Source: Limnephilus marmoratus (lineage: Eukaryota > Arthropoda > Insecta > Trichoptera > Limnephilidae). From it: DNA of 64,000 nucleotides. The stretch is taken from contig OU862927.1 in NCBI GenBank assembly GCA_917880885.1, positions 21,731,450-21,795,449 of the forward strand, written 5' to 3'. Of the stretch, positions 41,567 through 52,509 are shown piece by piece. The position numbers and the translations under genes are program-made. Each line of letters starts with the position of its first letter. Position 1 is the first letter of the stretch. Below the pieces are notes generated by a model, which saw nothing but the letters and a program-made list of their open reading frames with translations, did not search any database and was not told the origin of the DNA.

Positions 41567-44535
41567 CTAATGAATTAGAAAATAATTTTAAAATACAAGA
41601 ATATGAGTGTGTATACACCGATTCATGTAATGACATAATCTCAAAGAATCTCAATAATATTTTCATTTTTCATAGTAATATACGAAGTATGGAACGAAAT
41701 TGGGATGAATTAATTCTAAAATTAAACAATCTAAATAAAAAACCTGACATCATAATATTATCAGAAACTTTTACTAATGACGAATCACCCACCTATCATT
41801 TACCAGAATATAATTATGTTACAACCAAAATAAACATCAATAAAAATAGTGGTCTCGTCATATTCATTCACGATAAATTTAGTATTGTCAAAATAACTGA
41901 ACATCCTATACACCTAGTAAACTGTATTGAAATACAATTAAAACTCGACAAAACAAACTACCACATAATAGCTGTTTACAGAACACACGGTTCGAATATC
42001 TCGTCATTTATAAATGAATTTAAACAAATACTGTTAAAATTTAGTAATAAACTTTGCTTTATTGCAGGAGACTTCAATTTAAACATTAATGAAAACGTAG
42101 AAAATAATTTCAAAAAAGAATATATTAATTGTATGACTGAATTTAACTTCATATCGTGCATTAATAAAAATACGAGAGAGATAAAAAATCACACTCCATC
42201 TTGTTTAGACCATATATGGACTAACATAAATATTAAAGATATCGACAAAATCAAATCAATTGTTTGGAAAACGAATATAACTGACCACCATGCATGCATT
42301 CTTCTCTATGATAACAAAATTAAACATAAAAAATTTAATCTAACAAAGACAAAATCCTACACAAATATGACTATTTTATCCAAAAAACTAAGAAATGAAC
42401 AATGGAACAACGTGTTAAATAGTTATGATACCGAGACTTGCTCAAAAAACTTTGAAAATATATTGTCTCAACACATAAAAAATTCAACTACTGAAACTAC
42501 AGTCCGCATTAAATCTAAACTAAGAATTTTAAAGCCTTGGATAACACAAGGACTTATAATATCAATTAGAAACAAAGAAAAACTTTATAAAACAGCATTG
42601 AAAAATCCTCTAAATGAAAAAGCATACACTTTTTACAAAAAATTTAAAAATAAATTAGCAAACTGTATCAAAAAAAATAAAGAAGACTATTTCAAAAATA
42701 AAATACTTTCTACAGACAATAACAATAAACAAATATGGAAAACAGTCAACTTAGCCATGGATAACACTAAAAAAACACAAAAAATAAAATACATTGAACA
42801 TGAAAATAAAATAATAGATGCTAATATTCAACCTAAACAATGTGCAAACATCTTTAATTCTTTTTTTGCTAATGTAGGAAAAAATCTTGCGAAAAATATC
42901 AATAAATCTTTTAACCCGAAAAAACAAACGATTGAAAATGTACAAAATCAAAATAATTTATCAAAATTTGAAACAACCTCAGAAAGTGAAGTTTTAAAAA
43001 TAATAGAAGGCATGAAAGGAGGTTCGTCTCCCGGATTTGACCTTATTACAGTACATTTTCTAAAATCCATGAAAATTCATTTGGTAAAACCAATTACTCA
43101 TTTGATAAACTTAAGTTTAACAGAGGGAATATTTCCGACAAACTATAAAAATACAATTATTTCACCTATTTATAAATCTGGAGATCCTCAACAAGTAACT
43201 AACTACCGCCCAATTTGTCTAATCTCAAACATTGGAAAGATTTTTGAAAAAATTGTGAAAAACCAATTGGTCGGTTTCCTAGAAAGTAATAAAATTCTTC
43301 ACCAAAACCAATTTGGTTTTATAAAGTCACTCAGCACACAAGATGCTATTGCTAATGTAACCTCATACATCAATGAATCATTGGATAAAGGTGAAAAATG
43401 TGCCGGTATATTTATTGATCTCAGAAAAGCTTTTGATAGTATATCCCATGAGATTCTACTAAAAAAACTAAACAATATAGGTATAAAAGACAATGCAATT
43501 AAATGGATTTCGAACTACCTAAAAAATCGACCGCAAGTCGTAAAAATAAATCAGATTAATAGCGATAAAGAAATATCAGACTTTGGAATCCCTCAAGGTA
43601 CAGTAATCGGACCAATCCTTTTCACCATATATGTTAATGACATTTTTTTTCAACCACTACATGGCCAAATTACTTCATACGCCGATGATACGGTACTAAT
43701 AATTAGCGATAAAACTTGGGAAAAAGTACCATTTAAAGCCACCGAAGACATAAATATTTTAAAGAATTTCTTCGACGTAAATTTACTATCACTAAATGGT
43801 GATAAAACATTTGTAATTCCATTTGCAATACACAAAAATGATACCCCTAAAAACATTGACATCATCATCCATGATAATTCCAAAACACATAGTAAAAATT
43901 ATTGTATCCAAAACTGCACAATATTAAAAACAACAAACACAATCAAATATTTAGGAGTCATTATCGATAAAAATTTGAAATGGAAGGAACAAATTTGTCA
44001 AGTTGTAAAAAAAATTAGAAAATTGATTTATATATTTTTAAGAATCAGAAATTTTTTATCTGTAAAAAACTTATATCTAATATATTACGCTTTGGTTCAA
44101 TCAACTTTACAATATGCTATCATTAGCTGGGGATCAGCATACAAAACTAATCTTTCCCCAATTGAAGTTGTGCAGAGGCTAATAATTAAAATCATATTAA
44201 AAAAACCTTCTGACTACCCAACGGATCAATTATTTAAGGAATTTCAAGTACCATCTTTCAAAGATCTATACAATAGAAATGCATTGATTCAAATTATAAA
44301 AGAAAAAGAAAAATATCAATTTATAACTGAAAACCGTACTAGACATAAATATATTTTTTCATGCCCAAAATTAAACACTTCCTTTGCACAAAATTATTAT
44401 ACTTATCAAGGAAGACTTATTTTCAACCGATTACCGGATGAAATTAGAAAAATTAATGATAAAATCCAATTAATAAACACTGTAAAAAAATATTTTAAAG
44501 ATAATCTCAAAAAAAAAAAAACAGTTTCCGACTAA
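41551..44535 (+). CDS. Intact LINE polyprotein: endonuclease + reverse transcriptase (994 aa)
   Basis: This is a non-LTR retrotransposon protein that would nick target DNA and copy its own RNA onto it. The start ATG at 41551 follows AT-rich leader sequence; no stop occurs for 994 codons. APE-type endonuclease residues: N43 in HSNIRS, E72 in SETF, D174/N176 in GDFNLNI, D220-H221 in CLDHIW, D245-H246 in TDHHA. Reverse transcriptase: NYRPICL (551-557), QNQFGFIKSLSTQDA (585-599), FIDLRKAFD (621-629), PQGTVIGPILF (681-691), YADD (710-713), KYLGVIID (799-806). Then comes the post-polymerase region STLQYAIISWGSAY (851-864) and a basic C-terminus. All catalytic residues I can check are present, so the protein could be active. 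By block pattern it belongs to the CR1/L2-jockey assemblage; I cannot name the clade. Confidence 0.93.
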   Translation: MDDFIANELENNFKIQEYECVYTDSCNDIISKNLNNIFIFHSNIRSMERNWDELILKLNNLNKKPDIIILSETFTNDESPTYHLPEYNYVTTKININKNSGLVIFIHDKFSIVKITEHPIHLVNCIEIQLKLDKTNYHIIAVYRTHGSNISSFINEFKQILLKFSNKLCFIAGDFNLNINENVENNFKKEYINCMTEFNFISCINKNTREIKNHTPSCLDHIWTNINIKDIDKIKSIVWKTNITDHHACILLYDNKIKHKKFNLTKTKSYTNMTILSKKLRNEQWNNVLNSYDTETCSKNFENILSQHIKNSTTETTVRIKSKLRILKPWITQGLIISIRNKEKLYKTALKNPLNEKAYTFYKKFKNKLANCIKKNKEDYFKNKILSTDNNNKQIWKTVNLAMDNTKKTQKIKYIEHENKIIDANIQPKQCANIFNSFFANVGKNLAKNINKSFNPKKQTIENVQNQNNLSKFETTSESEVLKIIEGMKGGSSPGFDLITVHFLKSMKIHLVKPITHLINLSLTEGIFPTNYKNTIISPIYKSGDPQQVTNYRPICLISNIGKIFEKIVKNQLVGFLESNKILHQNQFGFIKSLSTQDAIANVTSYINESLDKGEKCAGIFIDLRKAFDSISHEILLKKLNNIGIKDNAIKWISNYLKNRPQVVKINQINSDKEISDFGIPQGTVIGPILFTIYVNDIFFQPLHGQITSYADDTVLIISDKTWEKVPFKATEDINILKNFFDVNLLSLNGDKTFVIPFAIHKNDTPKNIDIIIHDNSKTHSKNYCIQNCTILKTTNTIKYLGVIIDKNLKWKEQICQVVKKIRKLIYIFLRIRNFLSVKNLYLIYYALVQSTLQYAIISWGSAYKTNLSPIEVVQRLIIKIILKKPSDYPTDQLFKEFQVPSFKDLYNRNALIQIIKEKEKYQFITENRTRHKYIFSCPKLNTSFAQNYYTYQGRLIFNRLPDEIRKINDKIQLINTVKKYFKDNLKKKKTVSD

Positions 44536-44925
44536 TCTAATCTACTTATAACTCAGTTTCCAAGTGATACTCCATTCTTCAAATAAGTTAAATTTTGTAT
44601 TGTGTTTAGCAACTAATTACAATAATTCTGGACACATTATCCAAATAGTAAAATTGTTTTGATAGTAGATAAATACTTATAATTACATATCACCGAACTT
44701 ACAACTTATTGTTTTTTACATTCACATTGTAATTTAAGAACTTAAATATAGCATTAAAAAATGTACACTACTCTTCCAGACACAAGCTAACGCTTCCATG
44801 GAAGAGTGGTATTAACATATTTGAATATGAACATGTAAGCAAATTAACACATCATCTAAATGTACATTATATTTTATATGCTATAATCAATAAACGTTTG
44901 ATATAAAAAAAAAAAAAATAAAAAT
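44536..44925 (+). mobile_element. 3' UTR and poly(A) tail of the intact LINE
   Basis: About 370 bp of AT-rich sequence follows the stop codon. It contains two similar blocks, GATACTCCATTCTTC and CTACTCTTCCAGACAC/GGAAGAGTGG (the latter a small hairpin around 44768-44808). AATAAACG at 44888 is followed by a 14-A run, then AATAAAAATAAAA. This looks like a polyadenylated 3' end. A convincing target duplication was not found; AAAATATT occurs near both ends but is too short and AT-rich to count. Confidence 0.65.
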
Positions 44926-45439
44926 AAAATATTTTGTCCCCAGAATAAGTTTTTCTAGGGTTATAAGATAGGGTTGGAAGAGGAGCTTACCCGGAGCAAA
45001 ATGCCTTTGACTTTCATACATAAGAATGGAGGAGTGAATAATTTCCCGTGATTTTACTTGGCAGTGGCCGAAAACGTATGTTAGAAGAGAAATTGCTTGG
45101 ACGTGGCGGAGATTTCATTTTATTTTTATTTTAAGACAACAGTTTCAACATCCGCCTAAGGTCGTAAATGTTTTGGTTCTGAACCCAGGGCCAACATGTT
45201 TGAAAATGAGTGTGAGCAAATTAAGTTAAAGCTTGTGTTTTATTTATTGTTGGGTAATTATTTGCACCCCGCCTCAGAGCAAAAAAATGAAAAAAAGAAA
45301 TGTTCCTTGATATTACTTAAGCAACGATAATACTCGTAGATTAGATTTAAAAACTTCCAAAGTCTGATACTTCACAACACTACTTTATCTCTTTTCCTTC
45401 CCTTCACTTACCTTAGTCTTTAAATGGATTATAAATCCC

Positions 45440-46235
45440 AATTTATGGTTAAACTAGCTTTTCCCGCGGCTTCGCTCGCATGGTATTAGGGGGTTCCCAC
45501 TCCGCCTCTTCCCCCCTCCATTCCCCTCCCCCCTCCCCCCTATTCTCAGTACATTCAGTTTTCAAACTGCTCGCGTGCCACTTATTGCAATTTTTTATAC
45601 AAATTTCATAATGCCAGATCTCACCAGTAGTTTTATACAAAAAAAATTATCCAATTTGGTGCAATCTTTTGGAAGTTGTGCTTAAGTTATACACACATTT
45701 CAGCGATTCGTTGTTAGAGATAGAAATTAACAACGACGCCAACATCGTTCCACGGCAACCGTTTGTTTTGCTTTTTTTCTGACGTTTGCTCGATTTTGTC
45801 AGGGACAGAAAAAGTATGATAAATAATTTCATAACGCCAGAGCTTATTCATAAGGCCAGAGCTTACCAATATATACAGCATATATTACTCGCAAATAATG
45901 TAGCTTTCTATTATTGAAAGAATTTTGAAAGTACATTCAGTATTTTTTGCGTGAAAGAGTAACAAACATCCATATAACCATACATCTATACAATTGACTA
46001 TAAAAGAAGTACCTAGAGTACAATTGACTATAAAAGGAGTACCTAGGAGTACTAAGACTAAAAAAAGTACCTTTTAAAGATCATTAGCGATTATAATGAT
46101 AATATTATAATTAAAAAATAGATGAGGCAAACAATGACAACATTGTGTGAGTCAGAAGCCTCGATAATATACATGACATTAAAAAAATACATCTATACAA
46201 ACTTTCGCTTTTATAATATTAAATAATAATAAGAT
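45440..46235 (-). repeat. Family F interspersed repeat
   Basis: Reverse-complement counterpart of 11935-12475. The minus strand begins at about 46225 with ATATTATAAAAGCGAAAGTT, TGTATAGATG and continues ACTTTCAAAATTCTTTCAAT, AATAGAAAGCTACATTATTT, GCGAGTAATA, TAAGCTCTGGC, a G-rich tract (45485-45545) and CATGCGAGCGAAGCCGCGGG, AAAAGCTAGT. A duplicated 40-bp piece (ACAATTGACTATAAAAG) lies at 45990-46050. Confidence 0.65.
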
Positions 46236-46239
46236 TCTT

Positions 46240-46955
46240 ATTTACGAACACAGCAATTATTCAAAATTCTACGATTGTTCATTCTTTTTTATTTCTATAA
46301 AAACGTAGAAAATGAAAAATAAGCTTTAAAAATTACGACTCAATGTTACTTTATTCTGTAAATATTTGCATATTTTATTATCTCATTTTCAGGGCAAGGG
46401 AAACAAACAAAAAAGACCGCCTTCTTCACATTTTTACAAAATTAAATAAATTTCCCATCTAAATTTAAATCAACTTTTTCTTTCCTCCTCCGCTGAAATA
46501 ATATAAAACGCAAAAGACGACGAAAGATACGAGGAAGACGTTATATAGAATGAGCTAGATTGTGTTTTCTAGAAGGGACGAGAGTTTGTCTAGTACAGAG
46601 GCAGAAGCGGTAGGAGTTTTGAATATACTTTTCCCAGGTCATTTCATTAGTGAAAAAAAGTTATAGTACGAGTATATTTTTCACAAATTTGTGTTATTTT
46701 TTTCATCTGGTGTACAAAGGTAAGTACTACGATAAATCGCATGACCTCAAATAAGTACAACTGTTGGTCCACCACACAAAAAAAAAACAATTTCGAAACA
46801 AAGATTTGGGTGGTTAATAAAAATTTAAATGTAACATCATAATCAATAGAGAACTCCAATCCAATTTTTTAAATTTTTTAAATGAATAATGACCTTCTAA
46901 CTTAAATAACTGCATTTATATTTTTATTTTTGGAGTTAGTTTTAATAGTTAAAAT
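46240..46955. other. AT-rich sequence, nothing recognised
   Basis: No gene or repeat copy was recognised. Confidence 0.5.
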
Positions 46956-46969
46956 AACTATCAAAGTTT

Positions 46970-47525
46970 TAATTTTGCAAGACCCCCCGAAAACCAAGGT
47001 ATGTATGGTGAATCGTGTGACGTCATCACTCCTGAAAAATTAGTATAGGATCCGGCAATCAGTTTATCTACTGCCGCCATTTTGAATTCCGGTGTTCGAA
47101 GTATTCTCCCTAGAAATAGCTACTTTTGTGCAGTAGTTTTTGAATATTTTCAATAATAGAGATAAACTAAAAAGAGATACCTTTATTTTTGAAACATTAT
47201 TTAGGCCTAAATAATGTTTCAATAAACACAACAACTAAATCTCTATAAACAGTATGTAAATAAACGAATAAATTAATACGATGGATTGTCTCATATTATA
47301 CATTCCCATACAATGACTTTTCTGTGACGTCACGAAACGTCGAACAGAGACGTCACCTTGACGACGTGTTTTAACGACCCGATTAAAAATTGACTTTTTA
47401 ATAATTTTTTAAAAATTCGGCTTTTAATATTATTAAATAAAACTTATGTATTCGGAATCAGCGTTTATTGGTCTGTATGAACACATTTTTTTAAAGCCAT
47501 AATATTTTTCACTGGAGTTCCTTAT
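46970..47525. repeat. Family E repeat, copy 1
   Basis: About 550 bp closely matches 56145-56695 in the same orientation. It begins CAAGACCCCCCGAAAACCA, includes GGTGAATCGTGTGACGTCAT, CTACTGCCGCCATTTTGAAT, TTCTCCCTAGAAATAG, and a perfect palindrome TGAAACATTATTTAGG / CCTAAATAATGTTTCA (47189-47220). It continues AGTATGTAAATAAACGAATA, GTGACGTCACGAAACGTCGA and ends near TTTTTCACTGGAGTTCCTTA. There is no ORF and the class is unknown. Confidence 0.8.
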
Positions 47526-47549
47526 TGACCATTCAGTGCAATTTTTATT

Positions 47550-47940
47550 AATTTGGGAGGCGGGCGTGGGTACCTCGAGAACCATTTATTGGATATCCAA
47601 CACCTCTGTCATAGGTTACTCTAAGTGGTTCGCTACGTTTATTTGGGTCTTGGCGGCGGATGTGAGAGACAGGTTGAGGAAGACCTTTTGACCTCCTTCA
47701 GCAGGACTCTCTCGGAATCCCGCCTTGCATCGCAATGCGAGGGATGGATTCATACGTCCGTCATTCTTGGACACACTGACCCCCAGATTCCTACAAACCC
47801 CTCAAACCTTTTTCCTTCCCAGAACTTTAACTCTTTCCTTTTCTAAAACTACCCTCCGCACGGCATACCCAAAGTTGATACATTCCTTGATAGTAATTAT
47901 TTTTCCCAGGGACTCCTGTGTGGAGGTAGTGTAAAAAAAT
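47550..47940 (+). repeat. Family B SINE-like element, near full length
   Basis: It runs TTTGGGAGGCGGGCGTGGGT, CCATTTATTGGATATCCAAC, ACCTCTGTCATAGGTTACTC, TAAGTGGTTCGCTACGTTT, GGGTCTTGGCGGCGGATGTG, GACAGGTTGAGGAAGACC, TTCAGCAGGACTCTC, GGGATGGATTCAT, CTTTTTCCTTCCCAGAAC, CTCCGCACGGCATACCC, TTTTCCCAGGGACTCCTGTG, TGGAGGTAGTGTAAAAAAA. Overlapping open frames are incidental. Confidence 0.78.
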
Positions 47941-48234
47941 GTTTTTTGTCAGTAGAAAGGATTTCTTTGTGGTCGGCAGAAGAAGACAACAATCATGTTG
48001 TTAAGCTTATCAGCTTATTATAATTTGATGAAAAGCTGTAGCGAACATAGAATCGGCGTTTACCGGGGACAAAAAAACGAGCTTTAGACCACTGAAGTAA
48101 AACTTCTCTAACTTATATCTCCCTCTCAACGTCCGTTCGCCTCGCCCGACCGTTCGCATCGCCCGATCACTTTTTTCATAAAGCTCTCGTCACGCATTCA
48201 CCAGCTTACTTCCCAAGTCAAGCGTGAGTAAAGA

Positions 48235-49230
48235 AGTTTTACTTAAAAAATCAGAGTGTGCAGTTCACACGCGGTAGAAGTGAAACTAAAGTAGACACGA
48301 ATGGGGAGGCTAAAAAGCACCGCACAAAGAGGATACCGATAGGCTACGAAGCAACGCACATAGAGGAGACTGATATTCTATACATTCTCTCGCAGTTTAA
48401 ATCTTGAAAAAGTGTAGGTAGTGTTATGGTACGCCCTAAACGACAGAGAATTCGAGTCCCTAAAATCACCGCGGCAGTTTCAACAACACCCCGCTCCCCC
48501 CTGTTTCCCTGCTTCCTACTTCCTCTCCCCTCTGCACTCCCGCGCACCACCGCGTCCGCACACAGTTGAGAATTGCAAGCCGCCTCGGGCGCACGTTACG
48601 CTCGTCGGGTCGAATCACCGAGTTCGCGGCCAACTCCTGTCGACCAAATTGAACGCAAATACATCTGCGATGTTAATTGAATAGCCTACGGGTTTAGCGC
48701 TGGTATTTCGCCATGCCTGTGTAAACTTCGGTTCTGTCCTAAACTCGGGAGGTGCCCCTGGAAGCCGGAAGACGAGATCCCCGGACATCATGTAAGCTGT
48801 ACAATTGTTTCCTATTTTGATTGTGTCCTTTAACGATAGACTGTAAACTCCCGCGAAAAGAGATCATGAGGTATAAACACGATAGCTAGGTTTGTGTAGT
48901 ATGCATTTCTTGTATTGAATTGTACTGTAATGACCTATGTACTGTGTTTTGAATTTGCAATACATGAATCTATTTAATTCAATCCTGTTGTTAATCTGCC
49001 TCGGCAGGAGTATTTCCTAGAGTGTACTTCCCCAGACGCCCGTGGAAGAGAGAGAATTCTGAAGCATTCGTGCGACCTGCCCCTGGAATAGAGGGTACTT
49101 TTGTCTCTGCTGTGAGCTGGCCTGGGACATGTTAGGGCCCCCTTGGCCCCGGAGAGGGTGTTGGTTTTGAAGCCAGCAAAGAGGGTCATAACAGTAGGTA
49201 TGTCTCTTTTTAGTGTCATTTAAAAAACGT
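48235..49230 (+). repeat. Family C repeat interrupted by a solo LTR
   Basis: The left part (48235-48421) has GCAGTTCACACGCGGTAGAA, GGGGAGGCTAAAAAGCACCG, CACAAAGAGGATACCGATAG and CTCTCGCAGTTTAAATC. The right part (49194-49230) continues GTAGGTATGTCTCTTTTTAG, TGTCATTT. Joined, they match the uninterrupted copies at 13015-13195 and 7225-7435. CGAAGCA(A/C)CGCACA..GAGGA(G/T)A is tandemly duplicated here (48302-48375). Confidence 0.7.
48418..49197 (+). mobile_element. Solo LTR with 4-bp TSD
   Basis: The LTR at 48422-49193 (772 bp) begins TGTTATGGTACGCCC and ends GAGGGTCATAACA, giving perfect 7-bp inverted termini TGTTATG/CATAACA. GTAG lies on each side (48418-48421 and 49194-49197). Removing the LTR and one GTAG restores a family C copy. 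It is GC-richer than its surroundings and has no internal protein region, so it is the product of LTR-LTR recombination. Gypsy-type elements make 4-5-bp duplications, but the superfamily cannot be told from an LTR alone. Orientation is arbitrary, taken from TG...CA on the plus strand. Confidence 0.85.
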
Positions 49231-49804
49231 ATAAAACATTGGATATTTTAAAAGAGAAGAGATGTCTTCAAACAATACATAAGTTCTTAATATATTATAA
49301 AAAATAAAATTGCTTAGGTACTCTAGCACATCTATTTTCCAATTTTTTTCATAGAACGAATTTCAAAAGTGACTATAAACATGTACTCTCATGTAGAAGA
49401 ATACTTACTAGTTTTTATTTCAAGAAGAATAATATTTACTTAACAATTTTTATTTCAATCTTCTTTAAAATATCTTTTTCTTATTTATTTTTCAGCTTAC
49501 TTTTAAGTTTTATATTTTTATTTGTATTAATATTTGTGTTTGGTTTTATTTGTCCCCAAATATTCTTTCCCCATTTTATATTTTATTATCTGTTTCTTTA
49601 AAATAATATTTCATTTATGACTTCCACAACACGGGCATAAGCCTAGCACGGTTGTTTGGTTCTGAAACAGTTTTTAAACTAAATCCATGTTTCCAAGACC
49701 TTCATCATTCACTTATTCCTTTGTCTTCCTCCTTTCCTCAAAAGTCTCTACAAGGAAAAAAAGTAGATGTTTTCCATGTAGGTAGGAACGTAATTCGACA
49801 TTGA

Positions 49805-50022
49805 TTGAGTAGATGCATTTCTTGTTTTAAAAATAACCTACGTGGTAGTTTCCCTTTGATGGGTAACTTACCCGCTTCCCGTTTTCGAGAAGGTCGTCCA
49901 TTTTTTAATGTCGGAACAGATTATGGAGGTCCTCTTGGTAAGGCCTATTTATGTCTCTACGTTTGTTTATCGACCAAAGCCGTTCACTTTGATTTAAAAG
50001 ACAAAAACTTTAACATGTAAAC
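49805..50022 (+). pseudogene. BEL/Pao-type integrase fragment
   Basis: The frame gives CISCFKNNLRGSFPLMGNLP, ASRFREGRPFFNVGTDYGGP, LGKAYLCLYVCLSTKAVHFD, LKDKNFNM-stop. 'C..CF........MG.LP..R.....PF..VG.DY.GP.......K.Y.CL..C..TKA.H.(E/D)L' is the junction between the zinc-binding part and the start of the integrase core in BEL/Pao retrotransposons. It keeps the first core Asp (TDYGGP) but ends before the other catalytic residues. About 70 codons are open with no LTRs nearby. The solo LTR at 48422-49193 is 0.6 kb upstream; a link is possible but unsupported. Confidence 0.75.
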
Positions 50023-50024
50023 AT

Positions 50025-50639
50025 TTATGAAATAATAAAAAAATAAATAATATTTAAAAAAAAACTTTTTCGATTCATTAAGTTTCAAATCACACTAATA
50101 AAATTTTCACTTGATGAAATAAAATTGCGCTGAATGGCCATTTGATAACAGTGTTAGATTTAATTTTTTTGCGAAAAACCCCAACCTTAACCTTTTTTAG
50201 AATTAAAGGAACATTTGCCACTGAGAACATAATAATATTTGCACTACGTATCAGAGGACCAAACACCCATAGTTTTGCTCTGAATATGTATATCAATAAT
50301 TATTAAAAGAATCGAAAAACTTTATCATAAATTGAATTGTCAGATTATTCCAAACATTCCCTTCCCCAAATCCCTAATTTATATCAATATCACAATAATC
50401 CAAAGTATTTGAAGTCGCCATTGTCCCTTGTGTAATATCAAAGTTTGAGCCCCGTGCGTAGACTGTATACGGTTTTGTCAATCCACCGGTTGAGACAATG
50501 ATTGTTTTGCACCCCCGTTATTGGAAAAATTTGAGATGGGAGAAAAAATCCGTAAAGAGAAAGATAAACTACAACTCTCACGTCGTCCTTTTACACAATA
50601 AAATTGTGATCGTTGATTCGTTTCCTTTATTATTTATGC
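50025..50639. other. No recognised feature
   Basis: AT-rich sequence; no gene or repeat copy was recognised. Confidence 0.5.
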
Positions 50640-51718
50640 TTAACCTTTAACTGCTGATGTGGGGCCGCTCAGGTCCAGCAATTATAATAATATCGAAATA
50701 CTCCCCTCAACCGCGTGTGACGTATACGCCGTTTCCAGTAGCTTCGAATTTAGTGACGCCAGAGCAGAATTTTTTTAATTTTTAAATTTAAATTTCTGTA
50801 AGTAAATTCATTTAATTTTTTATGGGCCAAAAATAGACATTAACAACTTTCATAACCTTTAATATAAATAGTTTATTCGAGACACTATTGAAACATCATA
50901 ATACAAGAGAGTTCATTGTTTTTATTTAGGTAGTTTTATAGATAATACAGACTGATTTCTGGTCTCAAGTGATTTTTGCCAAAAATTATTACATAACTAG
51001 CAAACCCGGCCACACGTTGCTGTGGCTAACGAAACACAACGCCATTACCCAATCTTTATAAAATCCACACCACCCGCTTGCCAGCTGCCCGCTACCCGCT
51101 GCCTGAATTGAATATTTGAATTTATCGGCTTTTCTCTACTATAATAAGCATGCATTATACATATAAACTAATTAACTCGCCACTAATTATACAATGCTTG
51201 CAATGCAACACTGGATATTTGAAAAGGGAAAATCAAATACCTACTTACTCTAAGACATCTATTTTCTAATTTCTTCCGTAGAACGAATTTCAAAAGTGAC
51301 TAAGTATAGTGCGGCCCGCCAGCCGTTTTAAATCGCACAAAAATATGTTTTCTTAGAATTTCTCGGCTTTTTTCTAATATAATTTACATGTATTATACAT
51401 ATAAACATTCCTCAATCACTCTATCTATTGGTGAAAACCGTATGAAAATCCGTTGCGTAGTTTAAAAGATTAACGCGCACATACATTTTGAGCGACTTCA
51501 TTTTATACTATGTAATGATATCCAAATTGTCAAATATAAATTATTTAACAATAAAAAGTATGTTATTTTATTTAAATATATTTAAATTGTCCAATAAATA
51601 ATAATTTGGACCTCAAAATTTTCAAGGATCTCTAATACATAAACATTTAAAGTAACGGGCCGGCCAGGCCCCACGTCAGAGAATTCGTTAAAAAAACACA
51701 TCAGCAGTTAAAAGTTAA
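50640..51718. mobile_element. piggyBac-like MITE with TTAA TSD
   Basis: The element at 50644-51714 is bounded by TTAA (50640-50643 and 51715-51718). Ends are CCTTTAACTGCTGATGTGGG and, as the reverse complement of the right end, CTTTTAACTGCTGATGTG. A second pair, GTGGGGCC...GGCC / GGCC...GGCCCCAC, lies further in on both sides. TTAA duplications and CC(C/T)TTT.ACTGC ends suit piggyBac-type elements. No transposase is present. A family G repeat (50995-51520) is inserted in the middle. Confidence 0.75.
50995..51520 (+). repeat. Family G repeat inside the piggyBac-like MITE
   Basis: It starts ACTAGCAAACCCGGCCACAC, GTTGCTGTGGCTAACGAAAC. It contains two similar blocks (AATTTCTGAATTTCAAAAGTGAC-like, at about 51270-51300, and TTTTCT.TA.TATAAT.(A/T)GCATG(C/T)ATTATACA at 51133 and 51367). 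It ends near CGTAGTTTAAAAGATTAACG, CATTTTATACTATGTAA. The related fragment at 16297-16625 lacks it. Confidence 0.6.
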
Positions 51719-52509
51719 TTTTTTTTTTTTAACAGACTTTAGCAAAGTTATTGAATTTTGAATCTTCAAAGATCAAATCTAGTACTATTAAATTCTCGCA
51801 TAGTAAATTAATGAATTGTATTTTTTCTGGTTTTTTGTTGACGATATCAAAGGAGATAATACTTATAAATTATCAAAAGCCTAACCTTGGAAAGCAGGAA
51901 ATTAAAAAAAGTGAAAATTTGAACCAGAAATCTTTCAGGGCTTATGTTAAAAATGTTTGAAAATATTTATCCAGACTGAGTAAATGTTAATATGAAAGCT
52001 GGCGGTGCCTTTGTCAATGTCAATGGGGGTCGATACCAAATGTTGTATCACAATAAAGGCTTTCAGGGTTTTCAATAAATATCGCAAAACGTTTCATAAA
52101 GAATATTTTCTACGCCCTTAGACTTCTAAACACTATCGAGTTCCATATCTTCCATTTGCTATACATACACGCTAATAAATATACTGAAAGTATTGATATA
52201 CGATATAAAAGATGAGCCTTTTATCGGAAAGCATTCGAATAATATTTTTTACGCCGATCATTTGGCTTCCTCTGGGTCTAAAGTTCTTCGACGTATGATA
52301 TAAGTTATAATAAATTAGAGAAATGCAAAAAATTCATAATGGTTTCTACGGATTATTGCATTTTTTTCATCGCTTTCCTTATAAAATACATTTTTACATG
52401 ATTATTGCAACTTTTGCGGGAATTATATATAAAAATTACAACCAAAATAATAATAATGCACCAGAGTTAACAAAATATCGGTAAAATAAAACATTGTACC
52501 ACACATAAA

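Noticed and set aside
40699..44932. AAAATATT as target duplication of the intact LINE
   Set aside because: Eight bases of A/T in AT-rich DNA are expected by chance, and the 5' boundary of the LINE is not known.
48422..50022. Solo LTR and BEL/Pao integrase fragment as parts of one element
   Set aside because: The LTR has its own perfect duplication on both sides, so the integrase fragment lies outside it. No sequence links the two.
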